Positions 8,105-16,406 of a DNA stretch of 64,000 nt are shown here, in pieces; position 1 is the stretch's first letter; the number at the start of each line of letters is the position of its first letter. The notes under the pieces are model-generated. The model did not search any database. It had not been told where the DNA came from and saw only the letters and a list, made by a program, of their open reading frames with translations. Position numbers and translations under genes: made by a program. Location of the stretch: contig NZ_LMMA01000001.1 in assembly GCF_001422725.1 (NCBI RefSeq), positions 498,691 through 562,690 on the forward strand, in the 5' to 3' direction. The DNA comes from Flavobacterium sp. Leaf82. Lineage in GTDB: Bacteria > Bacteroidota > Bacteroidia > Flavobacteriales > Flavobacteriaceae.

Positions 8105-10240
8105 TTACTCTTTTTTCTCCTCACGTGGAGGTCTTTGTAAAAGTGCTTTTCTTGACACTTTTTCTTTTTTAGTTTTAGGATCAACACCTAGGTATTTCAC
8201 TTCAAATACATCACCCATGTTTACTACATCGGTAACATTTTCAGTTCTTTCCCAAGCTAATTCAGAAACGTGTAATAAAACTTCATTTCCTGGTGCAGAA
8301 GTATATTCTACTACAGCTCCAAAATCTAACATTTTAATTACTTTTACTTCATAAGCTTCTCCCATTTGTGGTTTAAAAGTGATTGACTTAATTTTAGCCA
8401 ATACTGCTTCAATTCCAGCTGGATCAGTACCTAAGATTTCGATAACACCTTGCTCATCAACTTCGTTGATAACAATAGTTGTTCCGGTAGCTTTTTGTAA
8501 TTCCTGAATTACTTTTCCACCAGGTCCAATTAATGCTCCAATAAAGTTTCCAGGAATAGTTCTGGTAATGATTTTTGGAGAATGTGCTTTAACATCAGCT
8601 CTAGGAGCGGCGATAGTCTCAGTTAATTTTCCTAAAATATGTAAACGTCCTTCACGTGCTTGCCCTAAAGCTTGCTCCATAATATCGTAACGTAAACCAT
8701 CAATCTTAATATCCATTTGACAAGCAGTGATACCGTCAGCAGTTCCGGTTACTTTAAAGTCCATATCTCCTAAATGATCTTCATCACCTAAAATATCAGA
8801 CAATACAGCAAACTTCTCACCATCAGTAATCAATCCCATAGCAATTCCAGAAACTGGTTTTACCATTTGAATTCCGGCATCCATCAAAGCCATTGTTCCT
8901 GCGCAAACCGTTGCCATAGAAGAAGAACCGTTAGATTCTAAAACTTCAGAAACAATACGGATAGTATAAGGACAATCAGCAGGAATCATATTTTTTAAAG
9001 CTCTTTGAGCTAAGTTACCGTGACCAACTTCTCTTCTTGAAGTTCCTCTTAATGGTTTTGCTTCACCAGTAGAGAAAGGAGGGAAGTTATAGTGTAAATA
9101 GAATTTCTCTTCACCTTGTTCAGATGGAGAATCAATTTGGTTAGCTTCTCTTGAAGTTCCTAAAGTTACAGTTGCCAAAGCCTGAGTTTCTCCACGTGTA
9201 AATAAAGATGATCCGTGAACTCTTGGTAAATAATCAATTTCACACCAGATTGGTCTTATGTCAGTTGTTTTTCTACCATCTAAACGAACACCTAATTCTA
9301 ATACTACATTACGAACAGCTTCTTTGTTTGTTTTGTAGAAATATTTAGAAACTAGATCTCCATCAGCTGCTAATTCTTCTTCAGTAAATAAAGCTTTAAC
9401 TTCTTCTTTTACTTCAGCAAATGCAGCGCTTCTTTCGTGTTTTGCAGATCCAACTTTTGCAATAGCATAAATTTTATCGTATGCTGCAGCTTTTACTTTT
9501 TTGTAAATTTCTTCGTTTTCTTTCTCACCTTCGTAAGTACGAATTTCTTTTTTACCAAAAGCAGCTTGCAAACGCAATTGCGCCTGAATTTGAACTTTTA
9601 TAGCTTCGTGAGCAAATTTGATAGCTTCTACCATTTCTGCTTCTGAGATTTCTTTCATTTCTCCTTCAACCATTGCAACTGAATCCATAGAAGCTCCGAT
9701 CATCATGTCGATGTCAGATTTTGCTAAGTCTTCTCTGCTTGGGTTAATTACAAACTTACCGTCAATACGTGCAACACGTACTTCAGATATTAGGTTGTAA
9801 AAAGGGATATCTGAAACAGCTAATGCTGCAGATGCAGCTAAACCAGCTAAAGCATCAGGCATAACTTCTTCGTCATGAGACATTAATTGAATCATAACTT
9901 GTGTTTCAGCATGGTAATCGTCTGGGAAAAGCGGACGTAAAACACGGTCTACTAATCTCATTGTTAATACTTCGCTATCGCTAGGACGAGCTTCTCTCTT
10001 GAAGAAACCTCCTGGAAAACGACCTGCTGCTGCAAATTTTTCGCGGTAATCTACCGTTAATGGTAAAAAATCAACATTTGGGTTAGCGCTACGTGCAGAT
10101 ACTGCTGTTGCAAGTATCATCGTGTCGCCCATTCTTACTACTACAGAACCATCAGCTTGTTTTGCTAAGCGTCCTGTCTCGATTGTGATGCTTCTGCCAT
10201 CACCTAAATCGATCTTTTCTACAAATAATTGTGGAATCAT
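8105..10240 (-). CDS. pnp: Polyribonucleotide nucleotidyltransferase (PNPase)
   Basis: 711 residues, the usual length. It degrades RNA 3'-5' by phosphorolysis in the cytoplasm and takes part in mRNA turnover. Visible: two RNase PH-like cores (the second with [25 protein letters not shown] and, later, [10 protein letters not shown]), a KH domain with the GxxG loop in [12 protein letters not shown], and a C-terminal S1 domain ending with RKALLQRPP. It follows rpsO, the order seen in many bacteria. The rpsO-pnp gap holds a terminator-like hairpin and a long leader stem-loop, so expression is probably controlled at the RNA level. Confidence 0.98.
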   Translation of the reverse strand: MIPQLFVEKIDLGDGRSITIETGRLAKQADGSVVVRMGDTMILATAVSARSANPNVDFLPLTVDYREKFAAAGRFPGGFFKREARPSDSEVLTMRLVDRVLRPLFPDDYHAETQVMIQLMSHDEEVMPDALAGLAASAALAVSDIPFYNLISEVRVARIDGKFVINPSREDLAKSDIDMMIGASMDSVAMVEGEMKEISEAEMVEAIKFAHEAIKVQIQAQLRLQAAFGKKEIRTYEGEKENEEIYKKVKAAAYDKIYAIAKVGSAKHERSAAFAEVKEEVKALFTEEELAADGDLVSKYFYKTNKEAVRNVVLELGVRLDGRKTTDIRPIWCEIDYLPRVHGSSLFTRGETQALATVTLGTSREANQIDSPSEQGEEKFYLHYNFPPFSTGEAKPLRGTSRREVGHGNLAQRALKNMIPADCPYTIRIVSEVLESNGSSSMATVCAGTMALMDAGIQMVKPVSGIAMGLITDGEKFAVLSDILGDEDHLGDMDFKVTGTADGITACQMDIKIDGLRYDIMEQALGQAREGRLHILGKLTETIAAPRADVKAHSPKIITRTIPGNFIGALIGPGGKVIQELQKATGTTIVINEVDEQGVIEILGTDPAGIEAVLAKIKSITFKPQMGEAYEVKVIKMLDFGAVVEYTSAPGNEVLLHVSELAWERTENVTDVVNMGDVFEVKYLGVDPKTKKEKVSRKALLQRPPREEKKE

Positions 10241-10265
10241 AATTTTTCCTTATTGGTTATACAAT

Positions 10266-10318
10266 GGGTTTTAGTTGTGTTGTAGTTGTTGTGTGTAGTT
10301 GTTGTTAATCTAAAACCC
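10266..10318 (-). promoter_or_regulatory. Leader stem-loop of pnp mRNA
   Basis: GGGTTTTAG (10266-10274) pairs perfectly with CTAAAACCC (10310-10318), enclosing a 35-base loop made of GTTGT-type words. It ends 26 bp before the pnp start. In E. coli the pnp leader forms an RNase III-cleaved hairpin used for autoregulation; this may be an analogue, which is inference. Confidence 0.5.
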
Positions 10319-10370
10319 AATGAAAAACCAAACTTTTTTTCTTATAAAATGCTTGTAATGTAAAAAACAA

Positions 10371-10394
10371 AAAGAGGCACTCTCGCACCTCTTT
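10371..10394. terminator. Intrinsic terminator between rpsO and pnp
   Basis: AAAGAGG pairs with CCTCTTT around a ten-base loop, with an A run before it giving a U run on the minus strand. It is 11 bp after the rpsO stop and may only partly stop transcription into pnp. Confidence 0.6.
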
Positions 10395-10404
10395 TCTATA
10401 TTGA

Positions 10405-10671
10405 TTATTTTCTGATATTCAATACTTTGATAATCTCACGATATCTGTTGATCTCTTTCTTTTTCAAGTAATCCAACAAAGCTCTTCTTTTACCTACTAA
10501 TAGTACAAGTGAACGCTCAGTGTTGTAATCGTGACGATTTTTTTTCAAGTGTTCAGTTAAGTGTGAAATTCTGTACGTGAACAATGCAATCTGACCTTCT
10601 GCTTTTCCAGTGTTTGATGCTTCACCGTGTTGTGCAAAAATCTCTTCCTTCTTTTCTTTAGTTAAATACAT
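10405..10671 (-). CDS. rpsO: 30S ribosomal protein S15
   Basis: 88 residues, normal for S15. It binds 16S rRNA early in small-subunit assembly. The conserved GKAEGQIALFTYRISHLTEHLKKNRHDY block and the RRALLDYLKKK helix are clear. It precedes pnp, the standard arrangement. A TATTTTTG promoter lies 59 bp upstream. Confidence 0.98.
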   Translation of the reverse strand: MYLTKEKKEEIFAQHGEASNTGKAEGQIALFTYRISHLTEHLKKNRHDYNTERSLVLLVGKRRALLDYLKKKEINRYREIIKVLNIRK

Positions 10672-10729
10672 TCCAATATTATTTAATGATTTTTATGTAT
10701 GTCTTTACATCTCTTGTAAGACGGTGCAA

Positions 10730-10737
10730 AAATAATA
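10730..10737 (-). promoter_or_regulatory. Promoter -7 element for rpsO
   Basis: The minus strand reads TATTTTTG followed by CA, matching TAnnTTTG, 59 bp upstream of the rpsO start, leaving a leader of roughly 50 bases. Confidence 0.55.
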
Positions 10738-10837
10738 CTTTTTTTTGGAAAAAATAAATTTAAAGATTGAAAAAATTAAAGATTAAACAATTTCGAATGA
10801 AAATAATATTTTTTTAATCTTTTACAGGCCTGATTTT

Positions 10838-11293
10838 TTAGAATAATTTTGCAACTTCTTGATTTACAAATTCTAAAAATCGTTCGTCAGCCTCTGTAAA
10901 AGGATCTATAACATGGCTGTCAATATCAATTTGTCCTATATTTTGCCCATTAACAAATAAAGGAACTACGATTTCAGATTTTACTGTAAAGCTGCAAGCA
11001 ATGTAATTATCCTGCGCTGCAACATCCGGAACTACAAAATTCGCATTGCTTTCTGCTACTTGACCACAAATTCCTTTTCCAAACGGAATTACGGTATGGT
11101 CAGTTTCAGCGCCAACATAAGGACCCAAATGCAAAGTTTTATTCTCATGATTGGCAAAATAAAAACCAACCCAGTTATAATATTCTACATTTGCATTTAA
11201 CAGTTGGCAAATTGATAATAATTTTTCGTCTCTAACTAATGTTGTATCAGCTACAATAGCACTTATTTTTGGTTGTAATTCTTGAAATGTCAT
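10838..11293 (-). CDS. GAF-domain free methionine-(R)-sulfoxide reductase
   Basis: 151 residues forming a single GAF domain. Free Met-R-sulfoxide reductases reduce oxidised free methionine using Cys residues. Two of the three family cysteines are visible: Cys76 in GKGICGQ and Cys100 in YIACSFTVKSEIVVP (equivalent to E. coli Cys94 and Cys118). The position of E. coli Cys84 is occupied by the non-Cys stretch AETDHTVIP. WVGFYF and DIDSHV match the family closely. It is monocistronic with its own promoter and divergent from xrtF. The family assignment is firm; activity with two cysteines is inferred. Confidence 0.88.
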   Translation of the reverse strand: MTFQELQPKISAIVADTTLVRDEKLLSICQLLNANVEYYNWVGFYFANHENKTLHLGPYVGAETDHTVIPFGKGICGQVAESNANFVVPDVAAQDNYIACSFTVKSEIVVPLFVNGQNIGQIDIDSHVIDPFTEADERFLEFVNQEVAKLF

Positions 11294-11310
11294 GATATTA
11301 AAATTTTATA

Positions 11311-11318
11311 CAAAAGTA
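11311..11318 (-). promoter_or_regulatory. Promoter -7 element for the Met-sulfoxide reductase
   Basis: The minus strand reads TACTTTTG, an exact TAnnTTTG, 17 bp upstream of the start codon. Confidence 0.5.
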
Positions 11319-11364
11319 TTTAAAGCTAATCTCAAAAAATACATAAATTTGAAAAAAATTTCCG

Positions 11365-11901
11365 TTGAAAAAATACCTGATCCAATTTAAGCCATTCCTT
11401 ATATTTATAAGTACATTTTTTGCAGCATATATTTTGCTTACAATAGTTTATAAATTTTATTTAAACACTTTTCAAACAAATGATGTTGATGGAATTACTG
11501 CTGTTGTGGGTAAAAATGTTCTGCAATTAATGAATGTATTTAATTGTGATATTAAAATCTTCAAAAGTCTTTCAGATTCCTGGCTGGAGGTTTGGTACAA
11601 TAAAAAGTATGTAATTAGAATCGTTGAAGGATGTAATGCCGTAAGTGTTATTATTTTGTTCATTTCTTTTGTGCTTGCTTTTTCCGGTAAACTTAAAACT
11701 ACGATACTATTTATTGTGTTTGGTATATTGTTTATTTATATACTCAATGTTATTCGAATCGCTTTGTTAGCGGTTTTATTATTTCATATTCCTGAAAAAC
11801 AACATATACTTCATGGTGTTCTTTTTCCGTTAGTTATTTATGGAGCGGTTTTTATTTTATGGATTATTTGGGTAAATAGATTTTCAAAGTATGCTAAATA
11901 A
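11365..11901 (+). CDS. xrtF: Exosortase family protein XrtF
   Basis: 178 residues, an integral membrane cysteine transpeptidase-like protein. The catalytic triad of exosortases is visible: Cys90 in RIVEGCNAVSV, Arg131 in NVIRIALLAV and His150 in LHGVLFP. Exosortases cleave C-terminal sorting tripartite signals of exported proteins and may attach them to the envelope. The start is TTG at 11365: an in-frame stop lies at 11350-11352 and there is no ATG before the conserved N-terminal region. It overlaps the next gene by 11 bp, the standard XrtF partner. No sorted substrate is evident in the window. Confidence 0.92.
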   Translation: MKKYLIQFKPFLIFISTFFAAYILLTIVYKFYLNTFQTNDVDGITAVVGKNVLQLMNVFNCDIKIFKSLSDSWLEVWYNKKYVIRIVEGCNAVSVIILFISFVLAFSGKLKTTILFIVFGILFIYILNVIRIALLAVLLFHIPEKQHILHGVLFPLVIYGAVFILWIIWVNRFSKYAK

Positions 11902-12337
11902 TCTGCTTAAAAATAAATTCAAAATTATAATTGCAATACTTATTATAGTATGTTTTGGTGTAATAAGAGCTTTTGAGGTAAAACTGTTTTATGATCCGTT
12001 TTTAATTTATTTTGAATCTGATTTCAAAAACGCACCATTTCCTCCGGTAGATTCTTTTAAACTTCTTTCGGCGCTTTTATTCCGGTATTTTCTAAATACA
12101 ATTCTTTCATTAATACTTATTTATACTTTATTCAGGGATCTTGAAATCCTGAAGTTTAGTGCCTTTATATATGGTTTCTTTTTGGTGCTGCTTTTTGTAC
12201 TGTTTTTTACTATTCTCAATTATTTTCCAGACGGGAACTGGCTTCTTTTTTATGTTCGAAGATTTATTATACAACCCATATTTGTATTGTTATTTATCCC
12301 TGCTTTTTACTATCAGCAACAAAATCTTAAAAAATAA
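11891..12337 (+). CDS. Exosortase F system-associated membrane protein
   Basis: 148 residues with about four transmembrane helices and the conserved YDPFLIYFESDFKNAPFP segment between helices 1 and 2. Proteins of this type are found only next to XrtF in Bacteroidota and are thought to work with it. The start codon overlaps the end of xrtF by 11 bp, so translation is coupled. The mechanism is unknown. Confidence 0.88.
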   Translation: MLNNLLKNKFKIIIAILIIVCFGVIRAFEVKLFYDPFLIYFESDFKNAPFPPVDSFKLLSALLFRYFLNTILSLILIYTLFRDLEILKFSAFIYGFFLVLLFVLFFTILNYFPDGNWLLFYVRRFIIQPIFVLLFIPAFYYQQQNLKK

Positions 12338-12371
12338 CATTTCATTAAATCTTTTTTCCAGTCTTTTTAGG

Positions 12372-12379
12372 TAGTTTTG
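12372..12379 (+). promoter_or_regulatory. Promoter -7 element very close to the HYC_CC_PP start
   Basis: TAGTTTTG matches TAnnTTTG and ends only 4 bp before the ATG at 12384. If it is used, transcription would start at or next to the start codon (leaderless). Confidence 0.4.
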
Positions 12380-12383
12380 CAGT

Positions 12384-12782
12384 ATGAATTTAAAAAAGTG
12401 TACAGGATTATTTTTAGTGTTCCTATTGTTGGTTTCCAACATTGGGTTTGCTTTTGATGTACATTATTGTGGAGGCGAAATTGCTTCTGTTTCATTAAAT
12501 ACTTCTGTTGCTACGTCTCCTGAAAAAAAATGTTGTGGCGCATCAGAGAAAAAATCTTCTTGTTGTAAAGACAAAGTAGTTCATTTTGAGAAAAAATCTG
12601 ATAATGCAACTCCTAAGTTTTTCTTTTTTCAATTTGCTTTTCCGGCTGTAATTCAGGAATTCAAACCAATTGCTTTTTTATCAATTCCAAATTTTAAAAG
12701 CAATCAGATCATTTCGTATTATTCTGATGCGAATGCACCTCCGCTATTTAAACTATATAGTCAATATATTTTTTATTCCTGA
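12384..12782 (+). CDS. HYC_CC_PP family protein
   Basis: 132 residues. It has a signal peptide (1-24) and the three family marks: HYC (27-29), Cys pairs at 50-51 and 60-61, and APP (118-120). These Cys pairs and the His look suited to metal binding. In Bacteroidota it is normally encoded before a TonB-dependent receptor and an HMA-domain protein, as here. A role in copper or other heavy-metal handling in the envelope is inferred from the neighbours. An approximate 108-bp gap separates it from the receptor gene. Confidence 0.88.
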   Translation: MNLKKCTGLFLVFLLLVSNIGFAFDVHYCGGEIASVSLNTSVATSPEKKCCGASEKKSSCCKDKVVHFEKKSDNATPKFFFFQFAFPAVIQEFKPIAFLSIPNFKSNQIISYYSDANAPPLFKLYSQYIFYS

Positions 12783-12890
12783 TTTTAATGTTTAGAATCA
12801 AGCCTTTATTGGCTTGTGCTATGCTGTTGCTTATTTCTCATATGAGAATGCTATTAAACAGCTTTTCTAATTAACATTAAAATCTTTTTT

Positions 12891-14897
12891 ATGCAAAAAA
12901 ATATTATGCTTTTGTGTATAATTTTGCTTTCTGTTTCTGCTTTTTCGCAAGAAGATTTAGAGGAAGTAAAAATTACCAAAAAGCAAAAAGGAATCAAAAA
13001 ATCCTATACGCTTACTGCCAATACAAGCGTTATTACAAGCAAAGAGTTGCTTAAAGCTGCTTGTTGCAACCTTGCCGAAAGCTTCGAAACAAATCCATCA
13101 ATAGATGTCAATTTCTCTGATGCCTTAACAGGAACAAAGCAAATAAAAATGCTTGGTTTAACAAGTCCTTATTTAATGATTACCGAAGAAAATATTCCTT
13201 CGGTTCGTGGAGCTTCTCAGGCTTATGGCTTGTCATTTACACCCGGAACCTGGATCGAAAGTGTTCAGATTACCAAAGGGGCGGGAAGTGTTATTAATGG
13301 TTACGAGAGTATTTCCGGACAAATAAATACAGAGCTTTTAAAGCCGCTAAACGATATTCCGTTCTTTTTGAATGTTTATGGTTCTACAGATGCACGTTTT
13401 GAGGTCAATACACATTTCAATAAAAAATTATCTGATAAATGGGCGACAAGTTTGTTTGTGCATGGAAATGCTCGTGTCGCGAAAAATGATATGAACGATG
13501 ACGGATTTCTGGATAATCCTTTAGGAAAACAAATCAACGTACTGAATCGTTATCAATATTATAATCCCGAAAGTGGTTTGGTTAGTTTTATCAATTTCAG
13601 ATATATGAATGATAAAAAACAAACCGGAGAAGTTGATTTTGATAAAGACAGAGATCGCGGAACAACAAACTATTGGGGTTCAGAAATTAATACAGAACGT
13701 TTTGATGTCTCTACAAAAATAGGATATGTTTTTAAAGACATGCCTTATCAGAGTATTGGTTTTCAGAATGCTTTTAACAGTCATAATCAAAACTCTTATT
13801 TTGGGTTGAATTTATATGATATAAAACAGAATAGTTTTTATTCAAATCTAATTTTCAATTCGATTATCAATAATACGATGCATAAATTTTCGACTGGTTT
13901 GAATTTTACTTACGATCAGTATCAGGAATTTGTGAATGTAAACGATTATAGTCGAATCGATAATTCAGTAGGAGCGTTCTTTGAATATACCTATGATAAT
14001 ACAGATAATTTTAGTTTGATTTTAGGCGGAAGAATTGATAATCATAATCGGTTAGGATTTTTTGTGACGCCACGTTTGCATATGCGTTACAATCCCTGGA
14101 AAGATGGGGTAATTCGTTTTTCTGGAGGAAGAGGAAAACGCTCGGCGAATATTTTTGCAGAGAACCAACAGCTTTTTGCTAGTTCAAGAACGTTTTCGAT
14201 TTTAGATACAAACGGAAAAATTTATGGTCTAAATCCGGAAATTGCCTGGAATTATGGTGTGAGTTTTTCTCAGAAATTCAAGGTTTTTGGTAAAAATGCC
14301 GAAGCTGGATTTGATTTGTATCGTACCGATTTTCAAAATCAGGCAGTTGTCGATTTAATGCAAAGTCCGCAAAATGTTTCATTCTATAATTTAAGAGGAA
14401 AGTCTTTTGCTAATAGTCTGCAAGTTGAGTTTAACTATGAATTGATTCATAATTTTAATTTAAGAACAGCATATAAATTCTACGACATTCAAACCGACTA
14501 TTTAACCGGTACTTTTCAGCGTCCGTTGCAGGCAAAACATCGTTTTTTAGGAAACCTTGAATACGAAACAAACGTAAGTGATGGTAAACAATGGAAGTTT
14601 GATTATACTTTTAATTGGTCTGGAAAGCAACAATTGCCTTATACAGCATCAAATCCGGCAGAAGATCAGTTTCCTGATTTTTCACCGTCGTATGCAGTTA
14701 TGAATGTTCAGGTTACAAGAGTAATTTCGCCCGTTTTAGAAATATATGCAGGAGGAGAAAATATTGGGAATTATAAGCAGCAAAAAGCTATTTTAGGGGC
14801 TCAAGATCCATTTGGTCCTAATTTTGATGCTTCTATAGCATATGCGCCAATTTTTGGACAAATGTATTACGCAGGTTTACGATTTAAAATAAAATAA
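12891..14897 (+). CDS. TonB-dependent receptor of the metal-associated cluster
   Basis: 668 residues. It has a signal peptide (1-20, ending FSQ), no carboxypeptidase-like domain, a plug with KELLKAACCNLAESFETNPS (Cys58-Cys59) and GSVINGYESISGQINTEL, then an outer-membrane barrel ending GLRFKIK. The Cys pair in the plug is a hallmark of this subfamily and could bind metal. It lies between a Cys-rich secreted protein and an HMA-domain protein, so it probably moves a metal ion or metal complex through the outer membrane; the metal is not determinable from sequence. Confidence 0.93.
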   Translation: MQKNIMLLCIILLSVSAFSQEDLEEVKITKKQKGIKKSYTLTANTSVITSKELLKAACCNLAESFETNPSIDVNFSDALTGTKQIKMLGLTSPYLMITEENIPSVRGASQAYGLSFTPGTWIESVQITKGAGSVINGYESISGQINTELLKPLNDIPFFLNVYGSTDARFEVNTHFNKKLSDKWATSLFVHGNARVAKNDMNDDGFLDNPLGKQINVLNRYQYYNPESGLVSFINFRYMNDKKQTGEVDFDKDRDRGTTNYWGSEINTERFDVSTKIGYVFKDMPYQSIGFQNAFNSHNQNSYFGLNLYDIKQNSFYSNLIFNSIINNTMHKFSTGLNFTYDQYQEFVNVNDYSRIDNSVGAFFEYTYDNTDNFSLILGGRIDNHNRLGFFVTPRLHMRYNPWKDGVIRFSGGRGKRSANIFAENQQLFASSRTFSILDTNGKIYGLNPEIAWNYGVSFSQKFKVFGKNAEAGFDLYRTDFQNQAVVDLMQSPQNVSFYNLRGKSFANSLQVEFNYELIHNFNLRTAYKFYDIQTDYLTGTFQRPLQAKHRFLGNLEYETNVSDGKQWKFDYTFNWSGKQQLPYTASNPAEDQFPDFSPSYAVMNVQVTRVISPVLEIYAGGENIGNYKQQKAILGAQDPFGPNFDASIAYAPIFGQMYYAGLRFKIK

Positions 14898-14938
14898 AGA
14901 ACAGGAAATTAATTTCAATAACAATAAATAATAATAAG

Positions 14939-15280
14939 ATGAAAAATATAATTTTAATTGCATTAGTAACTTTTTTAGGATTTTCAGCGCAAGCTCAAAC
15001 TAAAAAAAATAAAAATTTAAAATATACTACAGAAGTAAATGGAAACTGCGAACAATGTAAGAAACGCATAGAAAAAGCAGCCTTTAGTGTTCCGGGAGTA
15101 AAAACAGCAACCTGGGATATTAGTTCACATCAATTAGCGGTGATTTTAAATGAAGAAAAGTCATCTATAGCAGATTTAAATAATGCTGTTGCAAAAGTAG
15201 GTCATGATACTAAGGATGTTAAGGCAACTGAAACGGATTATGAAAATCTACATTCTTGTTGTAAGTATGTAAGAGAATAA
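14939..15280 (+). CDS. Periplasmic HMA-domain (heavy-metal-associated) protein
   Basis: 113 residues. After a signal peptide (1-20) comes a ferredoxin-fold HMA domain with the metal-binding motif GNCEQC (Cys37, Cys40). The C-terminus adds a second pair, Cys107-Cys108 in HSCCKYV. HMA domains of this type carry Cu(I) or related soft metals. It is 41 bp after the receptor and followed by a terminator, so it ends the cluster. Confidence 0.93.
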   Translation: MKNIILIALVTFLGFSAQAQTKKNKNLKYTTEVNGNCEQCKKRIEKAAFSVPGVKTATWDISSHQLAVILNEEKSSIADLNNAVAKVGHDTKDVKATETDYENLHSCCKYVRE

Positions 15281-15292
15281 TTATTCTAAAGA

Positions 15293-15317
15293 GCCCAAGT
15301 TTATACTTGGGCTTTTT
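15293..15317. terminator. Intrinsic terminator after the HMA gene
   Basis: GCCCAAGT and ACTTGGGC pair over a TTAT loop and are followed by TTTTT. Confidence 0.88.
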
Positions 15318-15411
15318 AATAGTTAATTTATCTTTAAAATATAGCATTTTATTGGTGTTGAAGCAAATTATTGTTAATTTCACAAACTTATAAATATAAC
15401 CAAACGCATTT

Positions 15412-16092
15412 ATGAATAATTTTGATTGGACTCAATTAATCAACCCGGAATTTTATATTACTTTAAGTATCGGCGGCTTTCAAATTGGTTTATTTATTGT
15501 TTTGTTTATAGTTTTTGCTGAAACAGGATTATTTGCAGGTTTCTTCCTTCCGGGAGATAGTTTGCTTTTCTTGGCGGGTATTTACAGTCGTGACTTGATG
15601 CTGAATGTAGTTGATATCCCAGCTGATTTTATAAATGTTTTTGTGCTTTCGACTTTAGTTGCAATAATGGGAGTTTTAGGGAATATGACTGGATATTGGT
15701 TTGGTGCCAAAAGTGGTTATTACCTGTTTAAAAAAGAAGATTCTTTCTGGTTTAAAAAGAAATACCTGTTACAATCTAAAGATTTCTTCGAAAAATATGG
15801 CGGAAAAGCAATTATCTACGCACGTTTTCTTCCAATCTTTAGAACATTTGCCCCAATTATTGCAGGTATAGTTTCTATGGATAAAAAGAAATTTATGTTC
15901 TATAATATTTTGAGTTCTTTTTTATGGTCATTCATTTTGATTTTTGCAGGTCACTATTTATACGGAGTGTTTCTAAAACAAGGAATTGATCTAAAACATC
16001 ATATCGAATATATCATTATCATAATCGTTATAATTTCTACTTTCCCAGTATTAGTTAAGCTTTTAAAAAAGAGACCAAGCGAAAAGATATAA
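15412..16092 (+). CDS. DedA family membrane protein
   Basis: 226 residues with several transmembrane helices and the VTT/DedA core: an N-terminal FAETGLFAGFFLPGDSLLF segment and the YGGKAIIYARFLPIFRTFAPIIAG motif with conserved Arg residues. DedA proteins are linked to lipid-carrier recycling and membrane homeostasis. It is monocistronic and closed by a strong hairpin. Confidence 0.93.
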   Translation: MNNFDWTQLINPEFYITLSIGGFQIGLFIVLFIVFAETGLFAGFFLPGDSLLFLAGIYSRDLMLNVVDIPADFINVFVLSTLVAIMGVLGNMTGYWFGAKSGYYLFKKEDSFWFKKKYLLQSKDFFEKYGGKAIIYARFLPIFRTFAPIIAGIVSMDKKKFMFYNILSSFLWSFILIFAGHYLYGVFLKQGIDLKHHIEYIIIIIVIISTFPVLVKLLKKRPSEKI

Positions 16093-16109
16093 TTGAAAAT
16101 TAAAAATAA

Positions 16110-16141
16110 AAAAAGTCCGAAGTAAAACTTCGGACTTTTTT
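16110..16141. terminator. Intrinsic terminator after the DedA gene
   Basis: AAAAGTCCGAAGT and ACTTCGGACTTTT form a 13-bp stem with an AAA loop, followed by a T run. Confidence 0.9.
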
Positions 16142-16221
16142 TATGCTTGAAAATGATTTGATAAATAAAGATGTCGAGAAGCTTGAGATTAACCTATTAT
16201 TAGTAATCAAACCATAATCGT

Positions 16222-16307
16222 GTCATTTCGACGAAGGAGAAATCACATAAAGTAACTCGACAGCAGTGCGTTCTTTTAGCATGTGATTTCTCATTAGTCG
16301 AAATAAC
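16222..16307. repeat. Imperfect palindromic intergenic element
   Basis: A 27-base arm (16222-16248) and its near reverse complement (16281-16307) match at 24 of 27 positions, separated by 32 bases. The arms read GTCATTTCGACGAAGGAG... outward. It lies in the 314-bp gap between the DedA and rodA genes; that gap holds nothing else except the DedA terminator. It resembles dispersed palindromic elements of Flavobacterium genomes and may form a large hairpin in the rodA 3' region. Confidence 0.7.
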
Positions 16308-16406
16308 ATAAAGCAAAAAAAACATAACTCTTTTGATCTCTATAGTTAATAGAGTTTTATTATGAAGTTGAAATTTGTAATTTTTAAATGGAATTTATCT
16401 AAAAGC

